DNA from: Lyophyllum atratum
Taxonomy: Eukaryota; Basidiomycota; Agaricomycetes; Agaricales; Lyophyllaceae
Assembly: GCA_014905825.1 (NCBI GenBank)
Contig: JACGCN010000010.1
Coordinates: 310,001-374,000 of the forward strand
Direction of reading: 5' to 3'
DNA: 64,000 bases
The notes below the pieces were generated by a model. It worked only from the letters and a program-made list of their open reading frames with translations. It did not search any database and was not told the DNA's origin. Numbering within the stretch: position 1 is the stretch's first letter; each line of letters begins with the position of its first letter. Positions 24,657 through 34,889 of this stretch are shown in pieces. The translations under genes and the position numbers were made by a program.

Positions 24657-26327
24657 TCAGAACCGAAAACGACGCAGAGGTCGGCCATCCGAGTTATCAT
24701 CGTTGACGACAACCAGGACATTCCCGACGGCCACCTCCACATCCTCTTCGTTGTCGGGATCGTCCTCTTCGCGGCTCCAGTCATCAGCGATGAAGAACCG
24801 TTGCGACTTAACAGGTGGGACCGTCGGTCGTACGTCGGGCTCACCCACGACTGCTGGATTGTTCTCGATGCAAAGCTGCATCAGGACTTCCCAGCGACGG
24901 TACCAACTGGTAGACCAAACCGAACGAGGCGAAGGGGGAAAGTGGAGCTTGGAGTCGGTCGAGGGTGACTGGGGCGAGGTCTGGAGGTCGATGTCCAACT
25001 TGTCCTTACTGGGTGGAGTGGAAGATGAGGCATCCGCCGATCCAGGGTAACCCTTGACCTCATCCGGAAGGAGCTTCTGCTGCCCTTCGCCACCAGCAGC
25101 GTCCCCGACGCTCGTCGAAGATCCAGAAAGGTCCGGGTCACTCTCGCTCCCCACAAGAGTCGAGTCCGAGTCGTCGCTGAACGCATGAGACCCAGAGGTC
25201 TCGATAGACTCGTTCTCGCTCTGGTCCTCCTCGAAAAGATCGTCCTCGCCCTCATGGCCCTCAGCCTCCTTCCGCCGCCTGTAATCGCCCGAAGCCATGT
25301 GCACGTCGAACATCCATAACGTCTTCGCCATCGTCCACATCGGCATCCCAACAAAGTAGCGATCAATATGCATGCAGTACGGGTCACGCAGGGCACACAG
25401 GTCGCCCCGCCTTGGGTGGATTGACAACGGCGGAAGAAGTGACATGGGAGGCGAGGGCGGGGATCTAGGAGTGTCTGCAACATCGGGGATGATACTATCG
25501 CTGGGAAGGCGGAGCCCTGGCGACACGGAGCTGAAGATGGAGAGACCGTCGTACGCCTTTGCTTCTCGCATGCGAGCCTTGTGCTCCACCCACTTGTCTT
25601 CTCGAGTGGCCCAGAACCACCTGAGGTGGTGGAGGGCATGACGAGAGTGCCCGTGGTGGCGATAGCGATGGCGGGGTGGAGTGTGCTGGTATTCGAAGGC
25701 ACACGGCGGGACGTGCCGGGGTGAGAGTGGCGAAGGTAGGCATGAATACTTGGGGCGGAGGCTCCAGTCGGATTTTTCGTGTGCAGGAGACAGCGAAACA
25801 CCTATGGTATCGGAGACGGAGTCTGGGAATAGTGATGTGGTATCGCTCTCGTCGTCGGAATCGTCGCAAGAAGAGTAGTCGGAATCTAACTCAGGGTCGA
25901 GCTCCTCGTCACTGGAAAGAACGGCTGGGTCATCCAGCGTGTCACCGCTGCCTCCCGGGTAACACGAAGAACGAATAGCAGCGTCGGAATACGTCTCACA
26001 GACGTTGTCTCGCATCGACACGAGGGTAGTGATATCCATATCAACGTCGGCCGTCCTTGTCCACACTTGGCGCCTTAGAGGGGAGGGCCCGGAAGCGTCT
26101 GCTCGCAAGGGGAGTTCAGAATTCACGTCCTCCAGAAATTCCTCTTCCAACAAAAACGAGTTGTGAATCCTAGCACGGTTAAAGCCTAAACGGCTGGTCG
26201 GGCGTGAAGGTATCTCATGGTCGCAAGATAGTCCTATGTCCGTAGTGCGATCCAGGTCCACGATGTCAGATTCCAGTGATATGTCCGCAATTCCAGGGTC
26301 ATCTTCGCTCGTGTGTCGTGGGGCCAT
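24657..26327 (-). CDS. Acidic Ser/Asp-rich orphan protein, 556 residues
   Basis: Uninterrupted frame from ATG 26327 to the stop at 24657. Two acidic Ser/Asp/Glu-rich regions (around residues 140-170, with SSDEELDPELDSDYSSCDDS, and 365-410) flank a central segment that looks folded: HALHHLRWFWATREDKWVEH, then RRGDLCALRDPYCMHIDRYF and GMPMWTMAKTLWMFDVHMAS. A second ordered block near the end is SWYRRWEVLMQLCIENN. The spaced Trp/Tyr/Cys/His residues suggest a small novel domain. No signal peptide or membrane segment is present. I recognise no family. The gene is divergent from the small gene at 26840, with about 510 bases between their starts. Confidence 0.7.
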   Translation of the reverse strand: MAPRHTSEDDPGIADISLESDIVDLDRTTDIGLSCDHEIPSRPTSRLGFNRARIHNSFLLEEEFLEDVNSELPLRADASGPSPLRRQVWTRTADVDMDITTLVSMRDNVCETYSDAAIRSSCYPGGSGDTLDDPAVLSSDEELDPELDSDYSSCDDSDDESDTTSLFPDSVSDTIGVSLSPAHEKSDWSLRPKYSCLPSPLSPRHVPPCAFEYQHTPPRHRYRHHGHSRHALHHLRWFWATREDKWVEHKARMREAKAYDGLSIFSSVSPGLRLPSDSIIPDVADTPRSPPSPPMSLLPPLSIHPRRGDLCALRDPYCMHIDRYFVGMPMWTMAKTLWMFDVHMASGDYRRRKEAEGHEGEDDLFEEDQSENESIETSGSHAFSDDSDSTLVGSESDPDLSGSSTSVGDAAGGEGQQKLLPDEVKGYPGSADASSSTPPSKDKLDIDLQTSPQSPSTDSKLHFPPSPRSVWSTSWYRRWEVLMQLCIENNPAVVGEPDVRPTVPPVKSQRFFIADDWSREEDDPDNEEDVEVAVGNVLVVVNDDNSDGRPLRRFRF

Positions 26328-26839
26328 TATAGAGCTGTTTTGCGCCGCGTGGTGACCTCAACGAGGTCTGAACGGGTTCGAGGTTGCAATTTTGTCGTCC
26401 CGCGGGAGGAGATGAGTGTGATATAAAGCTGGTCGTTCCAACCTATAATTCCCTGGTCTTAGTATATCGCTCAGAGTGGTCGTGAGCTATTGATACGAGG
26501 GTGCACCTTGAATTTGAATTTGAAAAACAAAAACAAAAAATGTATGAAGGCCCGACATACCAGTTATTCACCGTACGATGGGTGTTACTCCAGCGGCGAG
26601 AAAAGATGGTATAAGGCGGTATGAAACGACCAGCGCAGGCGTCGTCGTAGAAGACAAAAGAGACGACTCGGACGAGGCCTGCAGGTGGCCTTGTGAAATG
26701 AAACACGCCACCACGTGACTCCGATAAAAAAACTTAGGGTTAAATCTAGACTCGCCAGCCAGTCACGCCAGACATCATATATTCACGGTAAGTTTCCCGA
26801 CACGACATCCAATCGCAACCCCATTGAAAGAATCAGAAA
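26328..26839. other. Divergent promoter region
   Basis: Separates the starts of the acidic orphan gene (minus) and the small protein gene (plus). It contains A/T-rich stretches (for example 26515-26540) and a short minus-strand frame, 26443-26706, without recognisable content. Confidence 0.45.
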
Positions 26840-27184
26840 ATGGGCTACCGCATTTCCGGCCTCCTCCTACAATTAAATCACTTGTGCGAGATGGGAAGTC
26901 GCTTAGCGGGGCGGCCCATCGACGACTACGAAGCAGGCTTCGACTACTGTATAACGGCTGCGCTCAAGCGAGGTTACGACATGGTGCCTGTCGTGTACCC
27001 ACCTGGATCACAGGAAACAGCAGTGCTGTTGGTGTTGCTGAGACATCGAGGGGAGCGGAAGATCGATCTCAAGGCGACGGATGAAAAATCACGGTGTGTG
27101 GCAAAGGCTAGGAAGTGGTTGTTGGAGCGGGGGGGGTTGAACTCTGAGGGTATCAAACTGATTGATATGGAAGCAGGCTACTAG
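26840..27184 (+). CDS. Small orphan protein, 114 residues, paralogue of the gene at 59245
   Basis: Intronless frame from ATG 26840 to TAG 27184, starting MGYRISGLLLQLNHLCEMGS and ending KLIDMEAGY. It aligns along its length with the protein at 59245: a Gly-Tyr/x-Ile start, Gly-x-Arg-Leu-Ala near residue 20, an alternating helix, then a Pro-Val-Val-Tyr-Pro / Ser-Ile-Val-Pro-Tyr-Pro strand, a hydrophobic strand (AVLLVLLRH against VLMVVTRR), a helix with Lys/Ala repeats and a final GLNSEGIKLIDM against GVKDFQFVTSYG. The pattern suggests a compact alpha/beta fold. No catalytic motif, signal peptide or membrane span is visible. I know no named family. It sits 36 bases left of the transposon cluster. 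Confidence 0.7.
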   Translation: MGYRISGLLLQLNHLCEMGSRLAGRPIDDYEAGFDYCITAALKRGYDMVPVVYPPGSQETAVLLVLLRHRGERKIDLKATDEKSRCVAKARKWLLERGGLNSEGIKLIDMEAGY

Positions 27185-27348
27185 CGTACGACGGTAGAAG
27201 AGAGCTACACCTAGCTACACGGGAGGCCCGACTTGGACAGAGATAAACGTAGTCACGTGATTTTACCGTGCACGAAAATATATCTGTGCTGTGTGCCGTG
27301 TGCTGAGTGTTTGCAGTCTGTTCTCTGGGTCGTATCTCTGTCCTATAA

Positions 27349-28053
27349 GGCCCTGTTCGGGATCTCAAGTTATTTTTCCAAATAGTAATTGTACCTGCCA
27401 AAATGTAACTCGAGAAATTTAAGACTATTTGGAGTGTAACTAACTCGAAAAAGTGTTCGGCACCAGGTCCAATTATCAGCAACTGTTGTCACGCCGCCTC
27501 TTGAGACGCGATTCGGATCAAATTCGCAGTGCGTGGGTAAGTATGGGCAGTTGGCGGAGCGAGAATCGTTCACTGACTAAGCCATCAAATCACAGATTTC
27601 GCCGCGCTCGACCTACGTCTCGTCAATCTCTCGTCATTCCACCAGATAGCATGCTTCAAGCGACATGATACCTTCTGGAGACACCTATTATACATTATTG
27701 AGGTATACTGTTCGAGAATGGGTCGTTCTCGAGGAAATCGGGATATTTCGAGTCTATTTACATGTATTTACTTTAGATGTTCTTGACGCTGAACCACGAC
27801 AATGCTCGGTCGTTATCTCCTATCTCAGGCATGCGAGATCCATATACTAGGGAAAAAATATGTGAATTACTGATAATAATCATTATCGGAGTCAACTCCG
27901 TCGTCATATCCATCAAGATCAGCTACCTGATCGCGATTGTCACACCGTGACTTGTGGTGATGGATGGAGGAGCTCCATGATACTCTTTACGGACATAGCT
28001 ACACATTTACTAATTGGAGGTCAATCTACTAATTCGGGATCCCGAACAGGGCC
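27349..28053. mobile_element. PIF/Harbinger-type miniature element, 705 bp
   Basis: Both ends carry GGCCCTGTTCGGGATC in inverted orientation (27349-27364 and 28038-28053), 16 of 16 bases. The trinucleotide TAA flanks each end (27346-27348 and 28054-28056), the target duplication typical of PIF/Harbinger and Tourist-like elements. No transposase is encoded; the short frames within are not recognisable. The element lies inside the MULE, between its left end and the transposase 3' end, so it inserted after the MULE arrived or was carried with it. Confidence 0.75.
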
Positions 28054-28209
28054 TAAGTATGTTCTCTGGGTTGGATCTCATTCATATGTGTCAGAATTCG
28101 GGAAAGATTTTGTCTCATGGTTCCATGTTTTGGTGAGGGTAATTTGCTCGTTGCGTTGTGCGAACACGACTGCCATTGAAATTAGCTACACTACACGTGT
28201 ACATGGAGT

Positions 28210-31099
28210 CTATCTAAGAGCATATGATTGCTTGCGGCGCTCCTTCTTTTGCGCGATAAGTGGATGTCGTCGGACAGCTGTCTCCTTCTCGTCGCCACCA
28301 TGACTGTTCTCGGGATCCAGATACAGTGCCATTGGCTCCGGTACTCCGCCAAACACGCGTGAATGAAGGAATGGGCTCGTATATTGTTTGAGTACTCTGT
28401 CATCGACGCCGAGCATCTTAAGCTTTCGAAGTGACTGAGCGAGTTTGTCCTGCATTACCAACATATCTTGCATGGTTGTTGCCTGAGCATTCGACAAGGA
28501 CGTGCTCGATGGGGACTGCTGCCGGCGCATATTGTCACTCCGAGGAGACGGCGTGAGAACTCCAGAATTGGCGTTTGGATCGAGAGGTGACGGCGGCGGA
28601 ATCGAGAGCATCGAGACGTCGTGTGATGACCTGGCACTAAGTTCTAGGTGCAGGAAGTCGAGGTCACGGAGCATTCTGCCTTCGTCAATCGCATTGTCCC
28701 AAAGCATCGAGTCCTCCGAATTGGAAGGTGTACCAATACGACTGCCTGATGATGTCGTCAAAAGCTTCAGCCTCATAACCAATATCTATTGAATGCTCAC
28801 CATGTCCCAAGATTTCGAAGCGCCGTCCTTCCTTGGCTTCTTCGACATCTTCATCCGCTTCTTCGAGGTCCATCTCTGCTTCTCCTCGATCAACAAAGGA
28901 ACATCCTTCTCCATCAGCATCTAATTCAAGCGAGAAGCCTTCGACACGATCATGATCGATACTTGCTGCGTCTGAGTCCGATTCGTCTCCGTCGTCATCA
29001 ACCATATCCTCAATCATCTCCTGTAGTCCCGCCGCGTCGCTCTCAATGTCCTTTAATGAGGTGTCAGGGCTGAGAAGAGATGGTGGTAATGGTGTACGCA
29101 TTGGAGTGAGTCCTTGTAGATATGTCGGGGCTCGACGCATAGCCGTGAGATACTTGCGTTGTGCACGACGATCCTTGAGTTCAGCGAAGAAATCCGGAAT
29201 GACCCGCATGATGACAAGATGGACCCAGAGATCGAGACGGGGCAGTCGTCCTGCATGAGTATAGGCATCGAAGTATTTATTCTTGATCCTGCCGTTGAAC
29301 GACTCGAGGTGATTGTTGGTACGTGGGACCGAATCGGGTGATATACCCAGTTCCTTCGCAACTTCGATCACCCCAGCTTTAGACCAAGCACGCCAGAAGG
29401 ATCGAACTTGAAGGTAACTGCCAAGATAGTTCAAGAACACTAGGGCGCCCTTAGACTGACTTTGCGAGATCTTGTCCGATTTCTGACCGAGGGCCTTGAA
29501 GTGGCTGATCTCAGCGTTGAATACCGTTACGGCCTCCGAGTAGTCCGTGATGTCCTTGAGAAGTCGCATCAATAGCTTGGCCAGACGTCGACGTGTGTGA
29601 TTCCGCTCATCGCCTTTCGGAATCCCCTGAAGGTGCTTGTTCAGTCCGTTCTTCCAACACTGCCACACGTGAAAGATGCAGAGAAGGAGATGAATGTTCG
29701 GCCAGATATCTTGCAGAGCATTCCGCTCCCGAGTATCATTGTCCGTTGTTGCCACCCTCGGCTCGAAAGATGCGCGGAAAGCTGACCCTGAGCCATTCGT
29801 TCCCATGCCATCTCGCCACTTCTGCAAAAGAAATTTGACCAGTTTTGTATCGTAATCGGCATGTGTTGCCTTGGCTGTCGGTTTGGCCGTGAATACAATG
29901 AGTCCGATGGGAATGCCTTTTTTCTTCTCGTCGAGGGTCATGAGAATCAGCAAATTTGCGCGAGCGGAGCAAAATCCGAAGGTCAAGTCAAGAAAGATGT
30001 GGTTTCCATCGCCATACTGCCATGCAGCTTTCCTCATCTCCGGCGTGGCAATGACCAGAACTAGACGCTCGTTATCATCACGACAAGCCTGATAATATAG
30101 CATGGACGGAGATAGCTGCGCGCGAGAATCAGAAGCTGCCGAACTGTGAGAACCAAACCAGAGATCAAGGTTCGCCTCGGCTGCAGTACCCTGAGGAATC
30201 CCTCGTTCTTGTGCAAGAGTCCGATAAAGAGAAGAGGCATCGTGTTCATTGAGGTGAAAACGGGAATGATTGTCACCAGTACAGCTATTCCATTGAGACA
30301 TAGCCCATTTCTTGCAGAGCTGCTGAAGCTGTGTGAGAGGGATGGTGTCCCGCAACAGGGACAGGGCATAGTTTCGTAGCTCCGGATGCAGGCCAATCGA
30401 AGGATCACGTTCCATTTCTTGAACTTCGTCGCATGCGCCAGAATGGTCAATTATCCCAGATATCTCATCAATCGCGATTAGACGACCATCTGGAGGAATG
30501 GGTCCATAAATGCGCATATATGCGAATCAGTGCAAAATGGACGGACCATTTGCGTCATCGTGAGTTGTTACCATCCGTATCCAGCAACAGCAAGAGATGT
30601 CCTTCCAAGGAATTAAGCGCCGTTGCTTGCCAAGAGAGTCAGAGCCACATAGACATTGGTAGATTCTGACCCATCGCGTAAATGGTCGCCCTTTCTGGCC
30701 TTTGACCGGGGGCATAAGCTTGGCATGAACTGTGCTAGGTGAGCTGGTGCGAATGGAATATTTTGATCGGACGTCGCGTTCAATCTCATTTGGGATATGC
30801 AGGCCAAGCTGGACGAGCATCTCGAAGGCTTGATCTATGTGAGAAAGCCTATCAGTGATATATGTAACACTTTTCTCGGCACAATTACTCTGTTTCTCTA
30901 TTGTGTGCTCAAAAAGGCGCTTATCGAGACCAAGAAGGTCAATATGGGCTTGCATAATTTCGCGAGATTCATCGGTGAGGTCTAATGCAGCCGGAATTGT
31001 TGTTTTTTGATTAGAATTAGCTTTCCGTGGGGCTGGTGCCAACTTTAGCTCTGCTTCGGCAATTTTGAAAAGTTTGTTGTTGGAGACGGTTGTAGACAT
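28210..31099 (-). CDS. MULE transposase
   Basis: Carries out cut-and-paste transposition of the surrounding element. ATG 31099 opens MSTTVSNNKLFKIAEAELKL. An N-terminal zinc-ribbon-like block (VRIYQCLCGSDSLGKQRR, DISCCCWIRM) is probably for DNA binding. A 57-base intron (30490-30546) joins THDDAN to DGRLIAIDEISGIIDHS. The catalytic core follows: HIFLDLTFGFCSARANLLIL (first Asp), RVATTDNDTRERNALQDIWP (second Asp), LLLCIFHVWQCWKNGL (the C/H-x-H motif) and VPRTNNHLESFNGRIKNKYF (catalytic Glu). A 55-base intron with a GTGAGC donor (28746-28800) leads to a C-terminal tail ending at the TAG at 28210. Spliced length is about 926 residues without internal stops, so the gene could be active. The frame breaks without these introns, which supports them. 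Confidence 0.85.
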
Positions 31100-31447
31100 A
31101 TCAAGTGCACAGAGATCTTGGGCTGATAACAGAGATGTTGAACACAGAACAGACTTGGTAAACAGAGATGAAAGACAGGGATACAGAAGCACAGAGAACG
31201 TCGAGATATATCGCGACGCGACGCGACGTGGTCACGTGATTATTCTAAGTCCGAACATCTCTGTCCAAGTCCTAATTCCAGCTACACGTCATACATTAAT
31301 GTGATCTTTTCGATAGCTACCTGGCTCCACTGAGTTTGTCTTCCTTCACCGAAACCACGACTGGGCAACAAAGGGCCGATGCCAGAGTATGATCCTGTCC
31401 TCCTTTCCATCACATTTCTTCTCAAGGAACTGGGAGGCATTGTGACG

Positions 31448-31533
31448 TATGGCAACAGCGACTGCTCAGCTTCGCTTAATAGCGATTTGTAAGCTACCCT
31501 GAACCAAACAAACCTAGGACCCCGAATGCATAG
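31448..31533 (+). repeat. Left 86-bp terminal inverted repeat
   Basis: Pairs with 34171-34256, one mismatch (T here, C in the partner's reverse complement) at base 33 of the arm. Near identity implies a young insertion. Confidence 0.92.
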
Positions 31534-34170
31534 ACTACGTTTTATCTAATCTGAATACATAGTCATCCGCGCCTCAGTGTACGATCAGGTTGATACACCT
31601 CCTGAGCAGCTCCTCTGCCAGTTATTGAGGGATTTGATCCATGTAAAGACCTTGGAGAGATTTCTTGCTTTCTGCGGCTCCCCTCATTGGTTCAATTTTG
31701 GTTCAAGAAACAGTTGGTCTATATCAAGTACTTGAACTTGCAAGTTGTCGGATTATTGAACAGCAAGTCCAAGCTCCGGTGATAGTAAGGTCCTTTTTTT
31801 CTTCTTTGTCGAAGCCGCATTATAAACCGTATTATCCACCAGAGACGTTAAGGTTGGAGTTGGGTAGGTCTAGACCGTTTCCGTTTTGGAAAGATAGACA
31901 ATGGAAACACATGGAGTTCTACACTACGCATGTATATTCGAGTCAATGTATCGTGACTTCGACCGCCATCGACCCCGAATACCTAAGCCCTAGGTCCTTA
32001 ACAACTAGCAGCTAGTGTCTGGGAAGAATGTCAGTGGATACAAGAATGAGGATAGAAGTACAATGTACCAGAGGGAGAGTGCCGCTCTGACTGCATCACC
32101 ATTGTACTGAGCGCTGGCGGCAGCGGCGGCAGGCTTGCAAGGCTCAGCCTGCGTGACTATGAGAGGCCAATGGTCGTCTTCCCAAGAGCGTTTGCAAGAG
32201 ACAGGCGTATCCAGCCGTGCGGGAGACCCATTCACCTCCAAACGACGATCCGTATCGAGATCTCCTCTTCCCGGTTAAGGTCAAAGATACCTCGTCCTTC
32301 TTTTCCAGATCTTCATCGTTGGACCAGAGCTCGAGAGCGCGTGCACTCCATCCAAAGAAAGAAGTTATACTCGGGGTAATGCCCAAATACCTCTAGTATA
32401 CATATCGTATCTCAACCTATAATACATGTAGTCTCATAGTCATGACCATCAGAGTATAATATTATTCCTTCATCAGAGTAAAATATTATTCCTTTTCAGT
32501 GTGCGGCCAACCACAATCGAGAACCCATTATGTGACATAGATTTAAAATTCTTCACTAGAGGTTATGGTCTTCTGGAACTCTTCTTGTACCTCTACGACG
32601 CCCGCCAGTAGGTGAAGCCATCTTTCCCAGGCTTGACATTGCTACTACTACTACTACACAGGTGTGTGATTTTGTTTGTGGTAGGATGCGAACACGGGCC
32701 TATGCCCGGTTTGGATGACTATATGAACCCGATGATCCAAGCAGCGAGCAGGGTAATTCAGTTGTCAGCGTAGGGGGTCAGCTAGGTGCAAAATGGAAGG
32801 GAAAGATGGAAGACATTCACAGGAAAGATCTTACAGTTTTGCAGTGTCGAAGTCCGACGAAAAGCGTCCGCTGAGTGCGTAGCCAAGTGAGGATGAAGGA
32901 GAGTCTTCAGGAGATCATAAGTATAGTGGTGGTGGCAAAGTTGTCAATGTATGTACAGTGATAACTTGGTAATTTGAGAGTCGAGGGAGCCATAGGCAAG
33001 CGGGCGACAGGCGGCTTCGATGTAGGTATAATATCTGGGATGATCAATAATATGTATAGTCTGTCCTAGACAGACCCAATCAGTCGTTATTCCGTTCTTT
33101 ATAATATGTAGTACCTTGTACGTAGGATGCATTCGTCGATAGCATGAGGCGACTTATCTGCAGACGTGAAATGCCAAAGGCGATTGCCCGGGACCTTGAC
33201 GACATTATCAAGGATTTCGCTCACACACGGCTGCCGCTCGCCGTTCCCCTTGTCGCCATTCACCTAGCAGCGCTCCCCACCAACCCTCGCATCCATCCCA
33301 CTAGGCGGCTTTTACGTGTTGGCCGAGGTCAAGCCGCCGAGCACTCGTCACACCTCTGCTTGTATCCTGACCTGCTGGCCTGGATATCCCATCCCATGAC
33401 CAACATATCAGCTCCTGGTACCAAGGGCACCTGCAATTGCATAGTCCTCGGACGCAGGAGCGCTTGGAGCTGGGATGAGATATGCGGCACGGCGCGGCAT
33501 CGGAAACAGTGTGGAGTATGTAGACATGACGATTAAGTCGTTGCGAGCTAGAGGTACTTGCGCAGTGGAAAGTGCTGTGGTCGGTTGGAGGTGGTTCTTG
33601 TGTGGGGGCGGTGGGTAGTGGAGAAGCCGTCGGCTTTGGGTGGGGAACGAGGCCGCGAGTGTTTGCTCTCCGTTGCTGTGAGGCGGGGGATCGGAATGGC
33701 TATGACTGGAGTACATGAGGTCAGTAGCCATAGAGGGGTAACCGGACACACCTAAATGGCTCTTCCCCCACCGGTGTCTGCCCTGCTCTTCCTTCGCCGC
33801 GGTATTGTTCCCTTGCTCACTTGAAAGTCGCGCGACGGCCGCCGTCTTTTCCCTGCCGAATATGCGTAGTGATAGAATGAAGGGTCGTCCTGGCCCTTCA
33901 TCTTCCGCCTCGTATCCCTTCTACAGTGGCAGAGGGCGCTGTGCTCTATCCTGAGGGCTAAGAGTGGCAGAACAGCATGATGTACCTGTAAAATTGTGTT
34001 CAACATGATCAGCAAGGTAGGAACAGAAAATCCATAGAGAAAACATAGATTAAATGTACTATAAAATGTTTCACAGCTGCACGGCAGCCCAGCGTGTCGT
34101 GGTGGTAGCGCGAGTCGACGACGAAGAACTCAGATGTTGAACATGACGGTCAATTAGATATGACGTTGAT

Positions 34171-34256
34171 CTATGCATTCGGGGTCCTAGGTTTGTTTGG
34201 TTCAGGGTAGCTTACAAATCGCTGTTAAGCGAAGCTGAGCAGTCGCTGTTGCCATA
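34171..34256 (-). repeat. Right 86-bp terminal inverted repeat
   Basis: Reverse-complement copy of 31448-31533, followed directly by GTGACG, which also precedes the left arm. Confidence 0.92.
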
Positions 34257-34268
34257 GTGACGAACTGA

Positions 34269-34829
34269 CAAGGGTATACCAGCTTCTGAAAATATGACCC
34301 GGGGTCGGAATTATTTTTTCGACCTTGAACGGTGGACTAACCTACTACGTAATCAGGCACATGTCCATATATAGTAATTTGATCGCTGATTGCCAGTGAT
34401 CAATTGATCAAGCTCTTCACAATTGCGGTCTCTGGCAAGTCTCTGGCAACGAGCAGTTGGTTCGAGATATTAGGATACCCAGAAGGTGATTTTTGTGCGC
34501 TAAGTTGAAAATAATGACTTACAAAATGACTTCTGAAACTCTTTGGAGGCTTACCCTTGACAATGCTGGTCAACTTGCTGTTAGAGGCTGGGTACTATAG
34601 CACAATTGAACTGCTAGAATCCCTAGACATCCAGTTTTCGGCATTTAATACCATTTTCCTTCGGATTCAAACCATTTTCAGTGTCACAAGCTGTCAATGT
34701 ACAATATGTGGGCACTGGTCACCCAAATTTGAGAGTTTTTTGGTGACCTCCACTTTTTTTTTTCGAGGCCCAGGCTTGGACTAACCTACCAGGCCGGGGT
34801 GTCGGAGTTTAAATCCGGTATACCCTTGC
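34269..34829. mobile_element. hAT-type miniature element, 561 bp
   Basis: The ends are CAAGGGTATACC (34269-34280) and its reverse complement (34818-34829). The 8-mer CGAACTGA flanks both (34261-34268 and 34830-34837). A 12-base inverted end starting CA and an 8-base duplication are the signature of hAT elements. There is no transposase. Internally the sequence GGACTAACCTAC occurs twice in direct orientation (about 34331 and 34777). It inserted just outside the right end of the 2.8-kb element: its target duplication overlaps the last two bases of the GTGACG copy. Confidence 0.85.
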
Positions 34830-34889
34830 GAACTGACTCTCATACATCCCGCCGTCAAAATCTAACGAGTCGGACGCCCAAGATGTAAT

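Larger units (their letters stand above)
27221..31279. mobile_element. Mutator-like (MULE) DNA transposon, 4.06 kb, apparently complete
   Basis: The ends are inverted: GACTTGGACAGAGAT at 27230-27244 is repeated as its exact reverse complement at 31257-31271, with looser matching out to the tips (GGGAGG... and GGAATT...). Each end also has a CACGTG palindrome a little further in (27254 and 31233 regions). The exact 8-mer AGCTACAC lies directly outside both tips (27213-27220 and 31280-31287), the expected target-site duplication, although the left side has a second chance copy at 27203. A single transposase gene lies inside, and a 705-bp miniature element is nested at 27349-28053. The 8-base duplication is at the short end for MULEs (usually about 9), so the exact tip could be off by a base. 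Confidence 0.75.
31448..34256. mobile_element. 2.8-kb element with 86-bp inverted ends, type unassigned
   Basis: Bases 31448-31533 and 34171-34256 are inverted copies differing at one position of 86, starting TATGGCAACAGCGACTGC. Weaker inverted similarity continues about 17 bases inward (CTACGTTTTATCTAAT against its partner). The hexamer GTGACG abuts both outer ends (31442-31447 and 34257-34262), consistent with a 6-base target duplication. The 2.6-kb interior encodes no recognisable transposase, only short frames, a (CTA)n stretch at 32641 and an imperfect direct repeat near 32454-32492. It is therefore probably non-autonomous. Long inverted ends recall Mutator, but the duplication is shorter than usual for it; Dada-type elements make 6-7-base duplications. 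I leave the class open. Confidence 0.75.

Noticed and set aside
24274..25050. 258-codon plus-strand frame
   Set aside because: Mostly antisense to the 556-residue gene and without recognisable content.
33144..33536. 130-codon plus-strand frame inside the 2.8-kb element
   Set aside because: No transposase or other motif, and opposing frames of similar quality overlap it.
34800..34830. tRNA-like T-arm (GAGTTTAAATCC)
   Set aside because: No matching acceptor stem or anticodon arm; it is the end of the hAT-type element.
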